Assembly: GCA_001910725.1 (NCBI GenBank)
Contig: MJGA01000012.1
Location: 372,001-436,000, forward strand
Source: Phanerodontia chrysosporium
Lineage: Eukaryota; Basidiomycota; Agaricomycetes; Polyporales; Phanerochaetaceae
Direction: 5' to 3'
Length of the DNA: 64,000 nt
Shown: in pieces, positions 19,226-32,809 of the stretch
Layout: every line of letters starts with the position of its first letter
Numbering within the stretch: position 1 is the stretch's first letter
The notes under the pieces: model-generated
Told to the model about the DNA's origin: nothing
What the model saw: only the letters and a program-made list of their open reading frames with translations
Database searches by the model: none
Position numbers and translations under genes: made by a program

Positions 19226-19693
19226 TCTTCCATCAGACTTCATCCTCGAAGCCTTCGGCCGTGCACCTCCTTTTCGCATCCCCTATTGTCTCTAGATAAT
19301 ACCGTTGGGCCCAGGCTTTCTCGAAGCGCTTCCCTATCAAAGGTGTTCTCCGTCCTCACCCGCCTCTTTCCTTGTTTCCGTTCTCATTAGCCACTATTCC
19401 TTAAAGGACCTTCCCGAGGACGTTCGCAATTGTAGAAATTCCAGCATCTCAGATAGAAAGTTTCCCCTCTTTCTCCCGCTTTCTTTCTCGCTCTTCCACA
19501 CTGTAGGTGGTATTACAAAACGGCTCCATTACTTCTCTCATGTACAACAACGATTTACGTCCTTGACTAATGATGAAGAGCACGGCTTCAACTTAGAAAG
19601 TTCGTAGAATATGTGAACGCCGACTACGCGCGGGGTATTCGACGGTTCGAATCGGGGGTTGCATCTGCAACCAACGCGCCGCGGGCATGTGTG
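19226..19693. other. Convergent intergenic region
   Basis: This holds the 3'UTRs of the trehalase (+) and ATG15 (-) genes. A short perfect hairpin, ggttgca-tc-tgcaacc, lies at about 19658-19673. I see no gene. Confidence 0.45.
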
Positions 19694-21355
19694 CTACGAC
19701 GCTAGACAGCTAGTACCGCCACCGCGTGTCTGGTTCGTGCCCGTGGCGTGCTTCGCCTGCGGAAAGTCGCCAAACTCCCAACTATAACATTCCTAGAGAT
19801 TGCCGTAAGCGACAGGTGAGCGCAGGACCCTGAGTGGAAGGGATGAACACGCTCGCGCAACGAGGCGTACGTACCACGCAGTCAGTCTCCGCCTTGGCCT
19901 CAGGCACCTCGCGTCCGACGGCCTGGGCAGGTGCCCATGTGATGTTGAGCACGTTCTCGATGACGTTCACGATGCCGTGCGTGCGGATGTCGACCGCCCA
20001 CGAGAGCTCCGAGACGGTGTCGTACACGACGGACTCGCCGAGGTGACATCTGCGGATACGGATTGAGCTAAAGGTGACTCCACGCTCCGGCAGCGGGGCA
20101 CGCACCGGCTTTCCATGGCAAAGCCTGCGATCGCGCAGGAGGAGAATATGCCGTTACAGGTGCCCATGGCTATAGGGTCTGCGGTATGGTAGACGTGTGT
20201 GATATGCTGTGTTGAGGGCTGACGTACGGTCATAGGGTGTTACCTGAAGAAGGGAGCGGTAGGTGAATGGTGGTACGTACTGGTGACGGCAGATGCAACC
20301 TGCCTGCAGCCATCTTCTCTCCCGGTGCCTCGAACGCCACTACGGGCACTCCGAATGTCGCACCGAGCAGACCAGCAAGGGCACCGCCGAGCGAGTGCCC
20401 TATTACCCAGATGTTAGACTCTGGATACATGTATGTAAGATTGTAATATAGGTTCTGTGCGACCTACTGTGAGCACATAGAGGTAATATCTTCACAATAG
20501 TACTCACAGTTCCAATGGAATAAAATAGACTCTCATCTACTAGAGCTGACTCCAGGCAATTTTGGTCGCACTTCCAGCCTCCTCGGTAGCAGTCGCACAC
20601 GGTGGTCCATGTCCAATCGACGCGTGCGCAGCAACAACTGAATAGTAAGTTGTCGTTGAACTTGTCTTTCTTTGATGTGGCCCTCCCCCTCCAATAATTC
20701 CAGCTGAAGTGCCCTTGATGGAGAGGACGACCGTCGAGTTATCGTCGGTCGCGAAGACGTGCCCTCGGAAGCCGTCTTTGTCGGGTTCCCAACCGAAGGG
20801 ATAGGACTGGGAGGTATCATTGTGAGTATACTCTGTCTTTGGAGCTCCAACTCAGCAGAGTGAAAGCCCAAGGGGCCAGGACGTGACGAGAAGGGATAAG
20901 GTACTCACAACGTTCCAATCGCCTCCAAGATCATACCACCCCGCCTCGCCCGGAGCGAGATACGCGTTATTCGTCATCTTCGCAAGATGCAGCAGCGTAC
21001 TCCTATTCCCCACATCCGGCCCCTCAATCTCGTCCTCACCCCAGTCGAGCGGCGCATTCTGCTTCGCGAACCGCGACAGGGTTCGTGCGCGGCGGAAGGC
21101 GTCCTGAGAGCGCGGCCGTGTCGCCTTCATGCGCCTCGTCCGCGCACGATACGCATCGGTACCGCTATCCAGGATGTGCGGCCGTGATACGTCGCTCCAG
21201 ACGACACGGGCCTCGGGAGATACTGCGTGTACGTGCCGCAGCTCGAAGCGCAGCTCGTTGGAGTCTGGTGATGCCACTTCTGTCGGAGGACGCACATCGC
21301 GGCCTAGCCAGCCGAGCGCGGTGGTGAGCAGATAGAGCAGCGTTGTAGGCAGCAT
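19694..21355 (-). CDS. atg15: Autophagic-body lipase ATG15
   Basis: Atg15 is the vacuolar phospholipase/lipase that breaks the membrane of autophagic bodies and multivesicular bodies. Six exons fit on the minus strand: 21355-20909, 20806-20508, 20454-20281, 20218-20106, 20049-19875 and 19792-19694, giving about 435 aa. The N-terminus ([18 protein letters not shown]) is a signal anchor. Family motifs are [35 protein letters not shown], the serine-lipase elbow [41 protein letters not shown] and the C-terminal CYSWEFGDF. Exon 2 is 299 nt although both flanking introns are phase 0, so one base is missing. The frame breaks between [12 protein letters not shown] and [10 protein letters not shown] (20679-20695, a G/C-rich run). 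The gene is otherwise complete. Confidence 0.93.
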
Positions 21356-21874
21356 GTGTCTCGCACCACCCGGAGGTGGCGGCCAGTAGCAAGCAAGATG
21401 GTGGACGGGTCCGAAACAGACATGCCGCAGATGACGCTGCGGGGCAACTCTCTGCGGGGGTGTTATCGCGGGTGTACTATATCAGGAAGGTTGATGATAA
21501 GCGTCGTCCGCATGCACGCCACATCGTTCGCATCCTCCGAAGTGGCGAGAACCTTCTTTCAAGCGAACCCACAAGAAGTAAAATGCAATTATTGACGTTT
21601 ATATTCTATTTGTTGTCGTATATCTATGCAGCCAGGCACGAGTCACGAGGTAGTATGTGGAGATAAGATAGGACCACGGAGGTACGCTGGCACCGTACCG
21701 CCCTCACCACGTCGACGAGAAACGATTGAGAGATGTGCGAAAGCCTTGTGTAGGAAGTATGAGACAAAAAGGGTATGAAAATCTCAAGCACGGGGTAAAT
21801 GGAGGAGACAGACAAAGGAGGAGACAGACAATGTACGTCCAAGACAGAGAGAGGGTGGAAAATAAGAGCTGTCG

Positions 21875-24800
21875 TTATTGGTTTCTGGCATATTGACCCC
21901 ATTTCTTGAATGCAGGGTCATCAGGCTTCGTGTCAGGATGAATCTGAATCTTGTTTTCCCATAACGCAGCAGAAGACTTGGAGGGGTCGTAATGAGCGGG
22001 GTCTGACAGTGCGCCCGGTGTTTGCGGGTGCCAGCCCGCGCCAATGGACGAAGCAACCAGCGTCGGAACCATCGTCATGAGCGACGACCTGCGAAAGTAC
22101 AGTCAATTGATGGGTTTGACAGAGCAAGATAGAGCGACTCACATGGCTACACGCTGCTGCGGCTGCTTGCGCGCCTTGCGACTCCTGTCGACGTACGACG
22201 ACGCGCGCATCCGTGCGCCGCGTACGTGCGAGAACGTGCTCAGGTTGTCGCGGATGAGGTCGATCGCCGAGTTCCACTCAACGTCGTGGGACGTCGGGAG
22301 CAACTCTGGCTTCGGCATCAGCCGGACCTTGATGAAGAAACGTTCGATGGGGCCGTTAGGGATCGCGCGGAGCAAGGCACCGAGAGGTATCGAGACAAAG
22401 CCAAGAGCAAGCGAGATTCCCCATTCCCGTCCACCGATGTGAGTCACTTGGAAGGCTGCGCCACCAACGAAGACGATGAGGACCTGCACGGCAATTTCTG
22501 CAAACCAGATCAGCAGGCGACGGCTAGCCTACACTCTGCAGGACGTACCAATCAACGTGATCGCTATGAAGTAGTAGTTCCTCAGGACGCCCTCAAAGAT
22601 GTTGAACTTGTTGTCCAGCCGTCGCGAGTTAACAGAGTTGAAGACCTGCGCAAAGACAAAGATGTTGAAGACGAGCGTCTGCACGATCTTGTCGTTCTTG
22701 TCCTGGACCTTGCTGTCATCCGAGTGATGAAAGCCGAGGATGCGCGCGCCCAGGAAGTGGAAGAGCAGCGTAATGAACGTCTGGTACGCCGACTGCCCGA
22801 AGATCTGCTTATACATGTCGACGGTGAACAGCGGCGATGTCTTCTTGTCCGGCTTGCGCTCAAGGGAGCGCTCCGACGCCGGGTCCGTCGCGAGGGCGAG
22901 CGCAGCGAAGGTATCCATGATGATGTTGATCCAGAGCAGCTGCACGGCCGAGAGCACGGACTCCTCCTCCGTGGAGGCGACTGCAGAGACGAAGGTGATG
23001 ATGACCGCGGTGATGTTCGTCGAGATCTGGAACTGCAGGAACTTGCGCACCGCGTCGTTCACGCACCGGCCCCACATAATGGCCTTCACGATCGAGGCGA
23101 AATTGTCGTCCATGAGAATGATGTCCGACGCCTCCTTGGCGACCTCTGTACCAGCGATACCCATAGAGAAGCCAACGTCCGCAGTCTTGAGCGCAGGTCC
23201 GTCGTTCGTGCCGTCGCCAGTGACACCGACAATCTCACCGAGTTCCTTCAATTTCTCGACGAGGAGCTTCTTATCCTCCGGAGACGAGCGAGCGAGTACT
23301 TGCAAGCGGGGAACGACCTCGAGCAGGTCCTGGTCATTCAGCTGCCGGAAGACTGGACCCTCCATGATGATACCACCGGCGGTGTAAATCCCGCACTGCG
23401 AGGCGATAGAACGGGCCGTGAGCACATTATCGCCAGTACACATCTTGACGGCCACGCCGGCCTTCTGGCAGTTCGCCACGGCTTCGCGCACACCGGGGCG
23501 GAGCGGGTCTTCAATGCCGACGATACCAATGAGAGTCAGATCCTGCGCCAGAACTTCGTACGGGACCTGCAAGGCACGACAACACAATCAGCGCAGCCGC
23601 ATGCAAGCCAATCAGAGCACATCACCTCATCCTCGAGCTGCACATGCACGCCCTTCGGCGGCCAGGACTCGAAGTCGCGATAGCACAGCGCGATGGTGCG
23701 CAGCGTCTGGTTCGCGTAGAACATGATCGTGCGCTGGATGTTGTCTTTCGCGAGTTCGTCGATGTCGCGCGTCTCAATGTCGCCACTGGAATTTGGCGCG
23801 CTGTCGGGCTTGGGGACAACAACGTGCTGCGTGCACAGCCGCGTGAGGATCTCGGACGCACCCTTGAGGAACAACCGGTAGCGGCCGCCGGGCAGGCGCA
23901 CGACGACGCCCATCGCCTTGCGCTCGCTCGAGAACGGGAGCATCTGCTTGATGTCCGCGTCCTCGCGCGTCTTGCGGTAGTCCGCCCAGCCGTTTTCCTT
24001 CGCGAACTTCAGGAGCGCGGTCTCAGTCTTCGAGCCGACGAAGGCCACGGCACCGGTTTCTGGGTGGGCGTCCTCGAAGGCGGTGGAATTGATCGCAATC
24101 GACGCGTTCAGCAAGTCCTTGAGGGGCTCGGTTAGAACCTTGTTCAGCTCCGTCTCGTCGATACTGAAGTCCTCGCGATGTTTGCGCCGGGCGTCATCAG
24201 AGGGCTTGACGCCGGACTCCTCGCCTGCGTTCGTGCGCGCCTTGTTCTCCTCGAGTTGATGAACAAACTTGCAGTGGATACCCAGAGAACCGGCGACAAC
24301 GGTCATCTCGTTCTGTGTAAGGTACCAGTCTTGTCTGTGCATACAACAGACGCATTGGCCATTGTTTCGCAGGAGCCCAGGACACGGACGAGCAGCTTCT
24401 CCTTTGTCATCCGCTTCGTAGCAAAAGCAAGCGCCAGGGTGACCGCCAGTGGGAGACCTTCAGGTACCGCGACCACAATGAGGGTGACGGAGATGATCAG
24501 AATCTGGACGAAGGCAATGCCCTTCTGGTTCGATGTCCGCTGAGGGTTGTTCGTTCCGAGTTGCACAAAGAATCGGATCATAAGGGCGGTGAAAAGCAGG
24601 AGACCAGCCAGAGAACCAAGTTTCGCGATGAGTTCGGCCAGGTCATTCAACTTGAGTTGCAGAGGCGTGTTCTCGGTGTCACCACGGAGAGCTGCAGCGA
24701 TGATGAGCATATATGCACCGCTAACTATAGAAATACTCACCCATCATGATACGGCCGTTAAAGCTCTTCGTACCGACTGCGATGACGACGTAACTTCCGT

Positions 24801-26634
24801 ATCCTTCAAGGACCTTGCTACCGGAGACCATGAAGCAATCCGTGTGTCCCGGTAGCTCGCCCTTCTGCTCCGCTCGTATACATTCATCGTAACTCAGCTT
24901 TCGGATGGCGTCCGATTCACCAGTTGCACCGGACTCGTCGCATCGGACATTGTGCCCTGTGAGGAAGACGCCATCGCATGGAACGATTTCACCTGGCTCG
25001 AGAAGGGCGATATCGCCGACGACAACCTGATGAATGTCAATAACTTGCTCTTGACCGCCGCGAATAACCTTGACACCACGTTCTTCCTTCTTCTCGTTCA
25101 GCACCTGGAACTGACGTTCCTTTTGCCAATCGTTGAGCGAGCCGACCATGACCTATAAATATATCCCGATTTGTAAAATCTGACTGCGCAATACGTCTTG
25201 CATATATACTCACCACGATGAGAATGGCGACGATGATGGCTACGCCCTCGACCCAGTCCACGGGAGGTTCGTCGTCCGGTCTTGGCGTGCCAAAGTCCTG
25301 GAAGAAGCCCAGCGCCAGCGACACAATCGCAGCTATCGATAGCAGCACCTGCAGGAAAGTGTCAGGCCGCACGTACACACGAGGGCCGGACGCAGACCGG
25401 ACGCACCAAAACCTTGTCCTTGAGCGCGAGCCACATGAGCTGCAGCAGCGACTTCGTCTTCCGTGACGGGAGCACGTTCTCGCCGAACACGCGGTGCCGG
25501 TCCTCGATCGTTGCGCCGTATGCGTCGCCCGTGCCCACCACCGACGCCGCCTCCAGCCCCTCCATCTTCGCGGCCTCCTCCGCGCCGTCGTCGCCGGTAA
25601 CCACGATGCCGGCACCGCCCCCGCCTCCTCGTCGCCCGCCAATCTGTCGTGGCGCTGCGACGCCCCGCGTCCCGCGCCCGGCGGCGGTGTGCCCGTCCCT
25701 GGCCGCCCGTCGCCGTGGTCGACGCCCTTGCCCTTCGCATCTGCGTGCGCGTGCGCCGCACCCGGGGCGGCGGCGGCGGCGAGCCCGTGCTTCGGGTCCG
25801 TGCCGAGGCCCTTCAGGAGCCCCGCGACGCCGCCCATGGCCGTGAGCGCGGGCATGTTCTTCGGATCGACGAGCGACGCGAGCTGGTACGGCTTGAATGC
25901 GAACGGCGCAGGGTCGATGTTCTCGTCCTGCGTGAGGTCGAGGACTGGGCGCTCCGCCTCGTGCTCGCCGTCACCGCCGTCGTGTCGCTCCCCCTCGCCC
26001 TTCGCCTTGTGGTCGGGAAGGTGCGAGCGGGACGGCGACCGCTCGTGCACGGTCGTGCCGCCGACGCTCGCCGTTTCGAATTGCGTTTGTGTGGGCGAGG
26101 GCGTTGCGAGCGGCGTGTGCGATTCGGGCTCAGTGTCCTCGTTGCTGCCTTCGAACGTGCTGGCGACGCTGCTTTTGCGGCTGTGGCCATGGCCATGCCC
26201 GTGCGCAGAAAGAAGCTGCAAGGACGAGTGCCCCGAGCGCTCAGTTGGGTTGTTGTCTCGTAGCGCCAGGGTGGTTTGGTTCGCAAAATGGACTGACGAG
26301 CGAGTGGAGAGCGTTGGCGACGGTGGCACATGTGTGGAACCTTCAGAGCCCCAGCTCGATGCGGTGGGCGACGCAGGTACGTCTAGGGACAAGCGCCGGG
26401 CCGCAGAATGGAGATGGGTGCAAGGAGCCCCTGCTCGGAGAGCGACCGTGAATGAGATCCTGGAGGCGAGCTTCCCGGAGATGAGTACGACTCTGGAAAT
26501 GAACTCTCGACGTCTGGAGGCGGCGACGTGGTGAGCCTAGGGGTCGGAAAGTCGGTCGTCACCTCAATCGAGGGGATGTCCAGCCCGCCGTCATTATGTC
26601 GGTGGAGGTGGTCGGAGGAATTATTGGAAGACAT
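21875..26634 (-). CDS. pmc1: Vacuolar-type P-type Ca2+-ATPase (PMC1-like)
   Basis: This is an ATP-driven calcium pump of the PMCA/PMC1 class, expected in the vacuole membrane. Exons are 26634-25407, 25348-25214, 25152-24741, 24691-23626, 23566-22549, 22497-22143 and 22088-21875, about 1476 aa. A long Ser/Pro/His-rich cytosolic head precedes YGATIEDRHRVFGENVLP. Then come the actuator CDESGATGESDAIRK, the M4 motif VPEGLPLAVTLALAF, the phosphorylation site CTDKTGTL, the hinge GVTGDGTNDGPALK and the M5-M10 segments. Phase arithmetic shows three missing bases. Two are in exon 1 (26389-26403 and the C5 run at 25617-25622). One lies inside DKTGTLT (24318-24324), where the sequence as given reads DKTGTLH and then stops. 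Family knowledge makes sequence error likelier than gene death. Confidence 0.94.
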
Positions 26635-29600
26635 TACGGGCGGGCGAGAGGGAAATCAAAAGGAGGATAAGGAAGAATCGTGAAGGAGTCTTATAGGTGC
26701 GGCGGCATGGGGCAGGGGCACGCACGCATGCAAGTGGGTTGCACTTTAAGAGCCAAGCTTTCGAATCGAAAGAACACTCTGCACCGCCATGCGCAAACTC
26801 AAGCGCCGTCCGCGGCTTCACTTCGCTCCCCCGCACGATCGCTCCCGCTGCCACCCTCTCAACCTCGACGCAGTGTACACGACCACAAAGCCATTTGTTT
26901 CTGCCAAAAGACACTGCTTGGCAACGTCGCGGCCAAGGCAATGCAGTTTCTTCCCACGGTCAGTCCCACTATCGCAGCTTAGCGTCTGTGAGCTCGTTTC
27001 CCGACTTTTGGTACTCATCGCATGAGATATCCGTAAATTCTGTCAGTTTTGACGCGTGGGAAGGCGGGGATACTCTACGAGAATGATGCAGCGTCAATCA
27101 TCCGAGGACGTCCTAGGGTTCAGCGTTCAAGTGTGAAGGTCGCCCTACGGATGCTGCATACACCGCCCGTGTCATTGACAGGAATCGTATTACCGCTGGG
27201 TAGTCTTGCGACAGTTCTGAAAACAAAAGGCCTCGCTGTCATCGCATGGACCCCTGCTCTAGAGCAGAACAACTACGCAGTTGGTCGCCCGCGTTTGCCT
27301 CCGCTCCATCTTTGGCGTTCTTGGCAGGAGGAAAATGACGGCCACACCCCGTAAAAGCAAATCTCGCGCTGACCAGGCTTGGCTTCGTCACATCACGAGA
27401 CTGCTAGCGGAGTTGTGGACATGCGGTGCTCGTCACCCACACTGACCGTTTTCAGGAACTATGACTGGGCCCTGTTCTCATGTACCGGCCGTGTGAGTCT
27501 ATGAGGCAGTGTATCGAGGTTGGACCTCATTCACTTACCACGTACGTCAGTCCATACATTGCATGACAGGGGCATTCGGATAACATGTCATCAGCCGTAC
27601 TCCCTCAGCTATGTCGCGACGTATATAGCTATCGAGCGCCGCGGGCGATCACCCTACCATTATAGTCCCTCTGATCTTGAAGTCGTCATGCGTTCTATCT
27701 CAGGATGTGCAGTGATCTTCGTGAGACTTCCTTCCCGTAGGGGACTGAAGGCGCAAGAAGTAACGCTGCAGAGCCTGGATTGGGCAGGCTCTGCGATAGC
27801 CCTGCATGCATAGTATAGTTCAGTACTGCTCATTCCTGCGCTTACAGTTGAAGCGCCTCCAGAGTGCATCAAGTTGATCCCTCAGACCCTTGTAAGAAAG
27901 CGCTTGACCTTCTTGCAATCTCGAACGTGTGTACTGTGCATGGCATCAGTGCGCTACTACTGCATCGAAGTCGCCGAGATCGGACCGACGTCAGATCTAT
28001 ATGTGTATGCCTGCACGAGGAACACAGAATACTTGTAGAATCAGCACCCTACCCTCATGAACGTCGTGTGCACGATCGTTGGTAGCACGGACGAAAGACC
28101 TACGAACTACAGCACTTTCCTGATAAGGCAGGACCTCATCACATGACGCTTACCCAACTCAGGCCGAAACAGCCGATTCGAGCTTCCAGCCTCTCGTCAG
28201 ATCCGCCGAGCTCGACAAGGACTTCGTCGTCTGCACAGCGAGGCCGCCCAGGCCACTGCAATACCGTATCGCAATGCACACGACCACCGCAATCGGCAGT
28301 GAGACCAGGAAAACCCTCAGCCTGAGACCCCGCCGGGCGGGCCAGCAGCAGCCCGCGCATTTGTCACCCGCCCGCGGGTGCGATATAAGCAGGCAGAATG
28401 AGCACAGGTCGCAGTACACATCCGCGAGCCCCTTCCGGACGGCAGCACCGCACCTCTTAACGATCGGGGCGGACCCAGTGCGTCGCGGATGCGCTCCAGG
28501 CGTGTGCATAACGCGGCTGACGATCCTGACCCCCTCGGGCACCCAGAGCAGCGCCGCCCCGCGTTGCGTGCAGGTGCTGATGCACGTCGCGACGCCTCGC
28601 CTTGCGCACCGCCGCGTTCGCGCTTCGTCGGGCGCGCCGCGCCGCGCCAAGCCCAGGCGGCCGAGCAGCCAAGGCGTGTTATTGGCGGCGCGCCACCCCA
28701 CGCCGAACGTCGCCAGCAGCGCAGCTCGTGCGCGGCCCTCGGCGCATAGACACAGGGAACATGACCGCGACCGCGCAACTGCGCCTGGCGCGGCGCCGAG
28801 AGCCCGCTCGCCTGCGCAACCCGGCCGCGCCTGGCGACGACTGCGCTCGCTGCGGGGGCACCGCCCCCGAACGCACCGTAATACGCCTACACATGGAGCG
28901 CACGGCGCGTTCCTGCAACCTCGGCTCGCGCGCGCGGGTGGCGGCTAACCTACGCGGGCTGACAGCGCCTATTGCGCGCCCCGCTCGTTCCGCCGCTCGT
29001 CACGCTCGGCGCGCGTGCTTCTTCGCGCCCCGGGCATCGCGTAACGCGGGCGCAGAGACGGGTGCGCGAGGCGGGGGCGGTGCGTGGAACGTGCCCGCGC
29101 GCTGATGCACGCCGCCGACGCGCCGCTCTGTTCCATTTTTGCCACTGGCAGCGGCGCGGACGTGTCTCGAAAGCCGGCTTCCGCCTCAGGGCTGGCCAGC
29201 TCGCCTTGCAATCGCGCTGCGCAAACATCCGTGGTTAGAGCCCCCTGTTGCCCAGGTGTTTCTAGCCAAGGCATCATGGAACACCAAGGATTGCTTGGTA
29301 TGTGTCCATTTGCGGGTAATTGATCAACTGTAGCTCTAGGCAGTGTCATGCCTAATATTACTCTATTTACGCAAGGTGGATACTAGCCAGCCCTCTGACG
29401 ACAGAGCACCGGCCACGAGCCTGCATGAGCGGTACGTAAGCCCGGACACCAGTCGTGCCATGCCATTATGGGGATCAGTCTACTCGTCCTTGGCCGCTTG
29501 GAACGCCGTCTGGAGAGCTACGCTGTGAGCTCCCCTGGAGCGTGGTCTGTGCATGTAATCGGAACTAATGTGTTCGGGCAAGGTACCTCCCACAGCTCGT

Positions 29601-32600
29601 CCGCTGACCCAAGTATCCATCTTGATATCAATCTTTTACACTACGCATTATGTGATACTGGTGCAAGGAGTCAACAAAGAGGAAGTACAAGCTCCCTTTA
29701 CCAGCACCGCTTTCAAAGGAGAGCTACCTTCATTCAGCGAGAAGAAAGAACCTCTGTCCTATGAAGTTTTAGGTTATACCACACCTTCCATAATCTATTA
29801 ATCACAGGACGCAACCTATCTTCCCAAGCCTGCAGCTAAGTTCATCTTATCTCTTCATCTTTCAACAGACGTGGTTGTTCTGAAAGACCGACACCGCCTC
29901 TCGCGCTTCGACGTACACGCATATAGCGTCCTTGCGCCCCGCACATGTGCACGAGGCGCACTATACTCGATAGCGGCGCGGCTCGCACACCAACACAGCG
30001 CGTCGCAGCCCATGTAACGCAGGCAGCATACGCTTCCGCGCATCGCCTCGTCCATAGTCCCTGAGCGAACGTCGCGCATAAAGCATGTATCGACGCGTCT
30101 GATGTTATCGGCTGACGCTAGAACAAGGCTTTAGACAAGGTACGCCGTGATGACAACGTACCAGGCCTGCTGCGCTCGCAGTGCTGTCCAACATAGCCTC
30201 GGCACCAGACAACGACGCGTTGTACTCGTGGGCAGTCATTCGCAGCTCGCCGCGCAGGCCCCTTCTTCCGCGACCTAAGCCCGGCCTAGTTCTCACCTTC
30301 GCGGCAGGCCGAGACATCGCCCTTCCAGACGCCTCCTTCCGTCCGCGGTCCGCACGGTGCTGCACTGCCCGCCGCCTTCGAGAACGACATGCGGACGCGC
30401 GAAAGGCTGCGACAGGGCCCGCGAGCGTTGTTCCACATCAGCATGCGTCGCTGCGCGTGCGGACATAGAGCCACATGCGCTCGCGCACCGCCTCGCCGCG
30501 ATAGAGCATCGTCCTCGCTCCACCTATGCGAGGGATCAATCGAGTGATCAGTAGTGCCACGTCAGCATGTGTAAGAGCCTGTCGCTGCTGCAGCTGCGGT
30601 CTCCTCTGCTCGACTCCGAATCGCACCGCTCGTGACGAGTTCGTACGCCGGGCGATGGCGGCGCATCGAGCACCAAAGGAATCCCAGGCACGCCGAGCCC
30701 GATTCTGCGTCCCTTTTTCTCATGCGGAGCGGCGACGCAAGAAACTTGGGTTCGGCCTTGGCGTGTGTTTTCACATCCGTGCCCGTTCACCCGGAAAAAT
30801 TGCAGGGGTAGCGCTGTCTACGCGATGAGGGACACAAGGCTCCGTCAAGGAACACGCAAGAAAAAGACAGCGAAGAAAAAAAGTAGAGCAGCGAGAAAGA
30901 TCTCGTGAAATTTGCCCCACCCTGCACCGCCACGCCGCTGCTGCTGCCGCCGCCACCCCGGCCCCTACCGCATTCGGCAGGCGTAGTGTTCGCGGGGGCG
31001 AGTCAGCTGAACCGCGCAGACCTTCTGCATTGCAAACTCTCCACTGCTCGCCCATATAGAGCACGAACACGGTCTCATGCCAGCACGCGCCCGAAGCATG
31101 CTGCCGCCCCGAACCGGTGAGCATCGAGCAGGAGCACCGGTACCGCAGGCATCGACTTCCGCTCTACGCCCGCGATTCCCCTGCAGATCGCGACCGGGCT
31201 CGCACTGATAACCTAGCACTGTGGGTCCACGGTGCGGTTGGGTACTGTGATCGAGCGAAGCCTGCTATACGGCCGCCGTGCGTGGCGTCTCGCGCGCGTG
31301 GGCCCTACCGCATCCGGCGCGCCCTCGGGATCGATGTGTGCTGTGAGCTGCGATTAGCAAGGCGGGCACAATGGTGCGGCGGGATGGAGAGTGATCTGGT
31401 TCCAGGTCGTCAATCGGAGTGATGGCCGTGAGGACGGGTCCTGAGAGCGCTGACAGGGTATAGCGGTCACGCTTGAAGAGTCAGCAAATGCCTTGTCCGC
31501 GCGCATGTATTGCTTGGACACGGAGGGCTTATACGATGACAGGAGAAGATATCCAGATTTCTTTGCACGTACACGAGAGGACATAGAGGAAAGTTTTCGA
31601 CAGGTAGATATCCAGGTATCAGTCGCTTAGCAGCAATCGCCTTCAGCAAGCGAGGCAGAACGAAGGACAGCATATTGATGCTGAGCCTTTAGTCCTGCCT
31701 ATACAGTCAAGTAGATTCAATAGCGTAGTCCGAAATGGCACGTACCGAAGCTACAGCTTCATCCTTAGATCTCGTCCAAACCCGCATCCAACCCTACCGG
31801 TGCGAGAATGTCTGGATCCGTCACGGCATCCTCGACGCTAGGTGGTGGTCCATTGGATATCCAGACCGATCGGAAGCTCGTGAGGTTGGATATCAAATTG
31901 AGGAGGTTGACGATAAACTGAAGTACGACATCTCAGCAATAGCTGCAGAGCAGGAGCAAGCCCGCCTACCTCGCTCTTAATTAGAGTGCTTCCAGTACCC
32001 CTATGGAGAATGAGCGGATCAGAATCGGTGCGCAAGCCATTTACACAATAGAATATACGAGGCTGCCAGGGTGAGGGCGAAATAGAGGAAACTCGAGGCG
32101 GACGAGAGAAACCCGCGAGGCCCTATCGAACAATACGACTCCCCGTACGCCTGCATAAACCATACCACAGGCCCAGCCGGAGAAGCTGTCGATTTCCACC
32201 AGGCTCGTTGCGCACAGGACCGAGAACGTGCGGGAGAGATGAGCAGACTACGTGACGGCGAGCTTGTCCATCGCGCCCAGCGGATACAGTTCTCGTGACA
32301 CCTCCCGCGTCGGCCCTGCTGACTGGACTGCCGCGACGCGTGCGTGTCGCTGCATGGATCGGCCAGGCACGGTTGCCCTATCGGCCACTAGAAGGGCGGA
32401 GAGAGCCCTTCGCGCTGGTGGGAACGGCAGAAGTCGCACCGCCTCCTGCGACATGCGGAGCAGCACCTTCCACGGTATGGGAACCACGATGATGAAGTTT
32501 GCAGAAATGGTCTCGGGACGGCACAGCCAAAGGCAAACGCCCTATATAGTGGGGCCTGGCAGAAGAGGCGGATGCCTCTTGTGGAAACGCGCGTGAACTG

Positions 32601-32809
32601 CGCGAAGCCATGGAATTTCTGTGCGGAACATTGTCGCACAGCCCAACACAAACCGCCAAAAACGAGGCGACTTGCAGCGTCCGGCAGCTTGGTAGGAGAC
32701 CCTCACCCCAGGCAGACAGAGAAGCAGATTACGGCAACGTTTCGGGGGACAGAGAAACGATGAACGCATGCAGAAACCGCGGGGATCAGCTGATAGCACA
32801 GAGACGTAC
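26635..32809. other. Gene-poor region
   Basis: I find no gene here that I can support. The left edge is the PMC1 promoter. The part 28300-29250 is strongly GC/CpG-rich and opens long Arg/Ala-rich frames on both strands, which is what GC-rich non-coding DNA does; none carries a motif. A frame at 31735-31980 (+) codes MARTEATASSLDLVQTRIQP... (81 aa) with no family recognised. No tandem array, LTR or terminal inverted repeat was found by eye. Old, degraded transposon sequence cannot be excluded. Confidence 0.45.

Noticed and set aside
19640..19660. tRNA B-box-like ggttcgaatc
   Set aside because: The flanks do not form a T stem, and no A box or acceptor stem fits.
22226..23683. 485-aa plus-strand open frame
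   Set aside because: It lies antisense to PMC1 exons with conserved P-type ATPase motifs and is a GC-driven shadow.
28274..29105. Overlapping Arg/Ala/Pro-rich open frames of 150-224 aa
   Set aside because: No motif, similar frames on both strands, and composition typical of GC-rich non-coding DNA.
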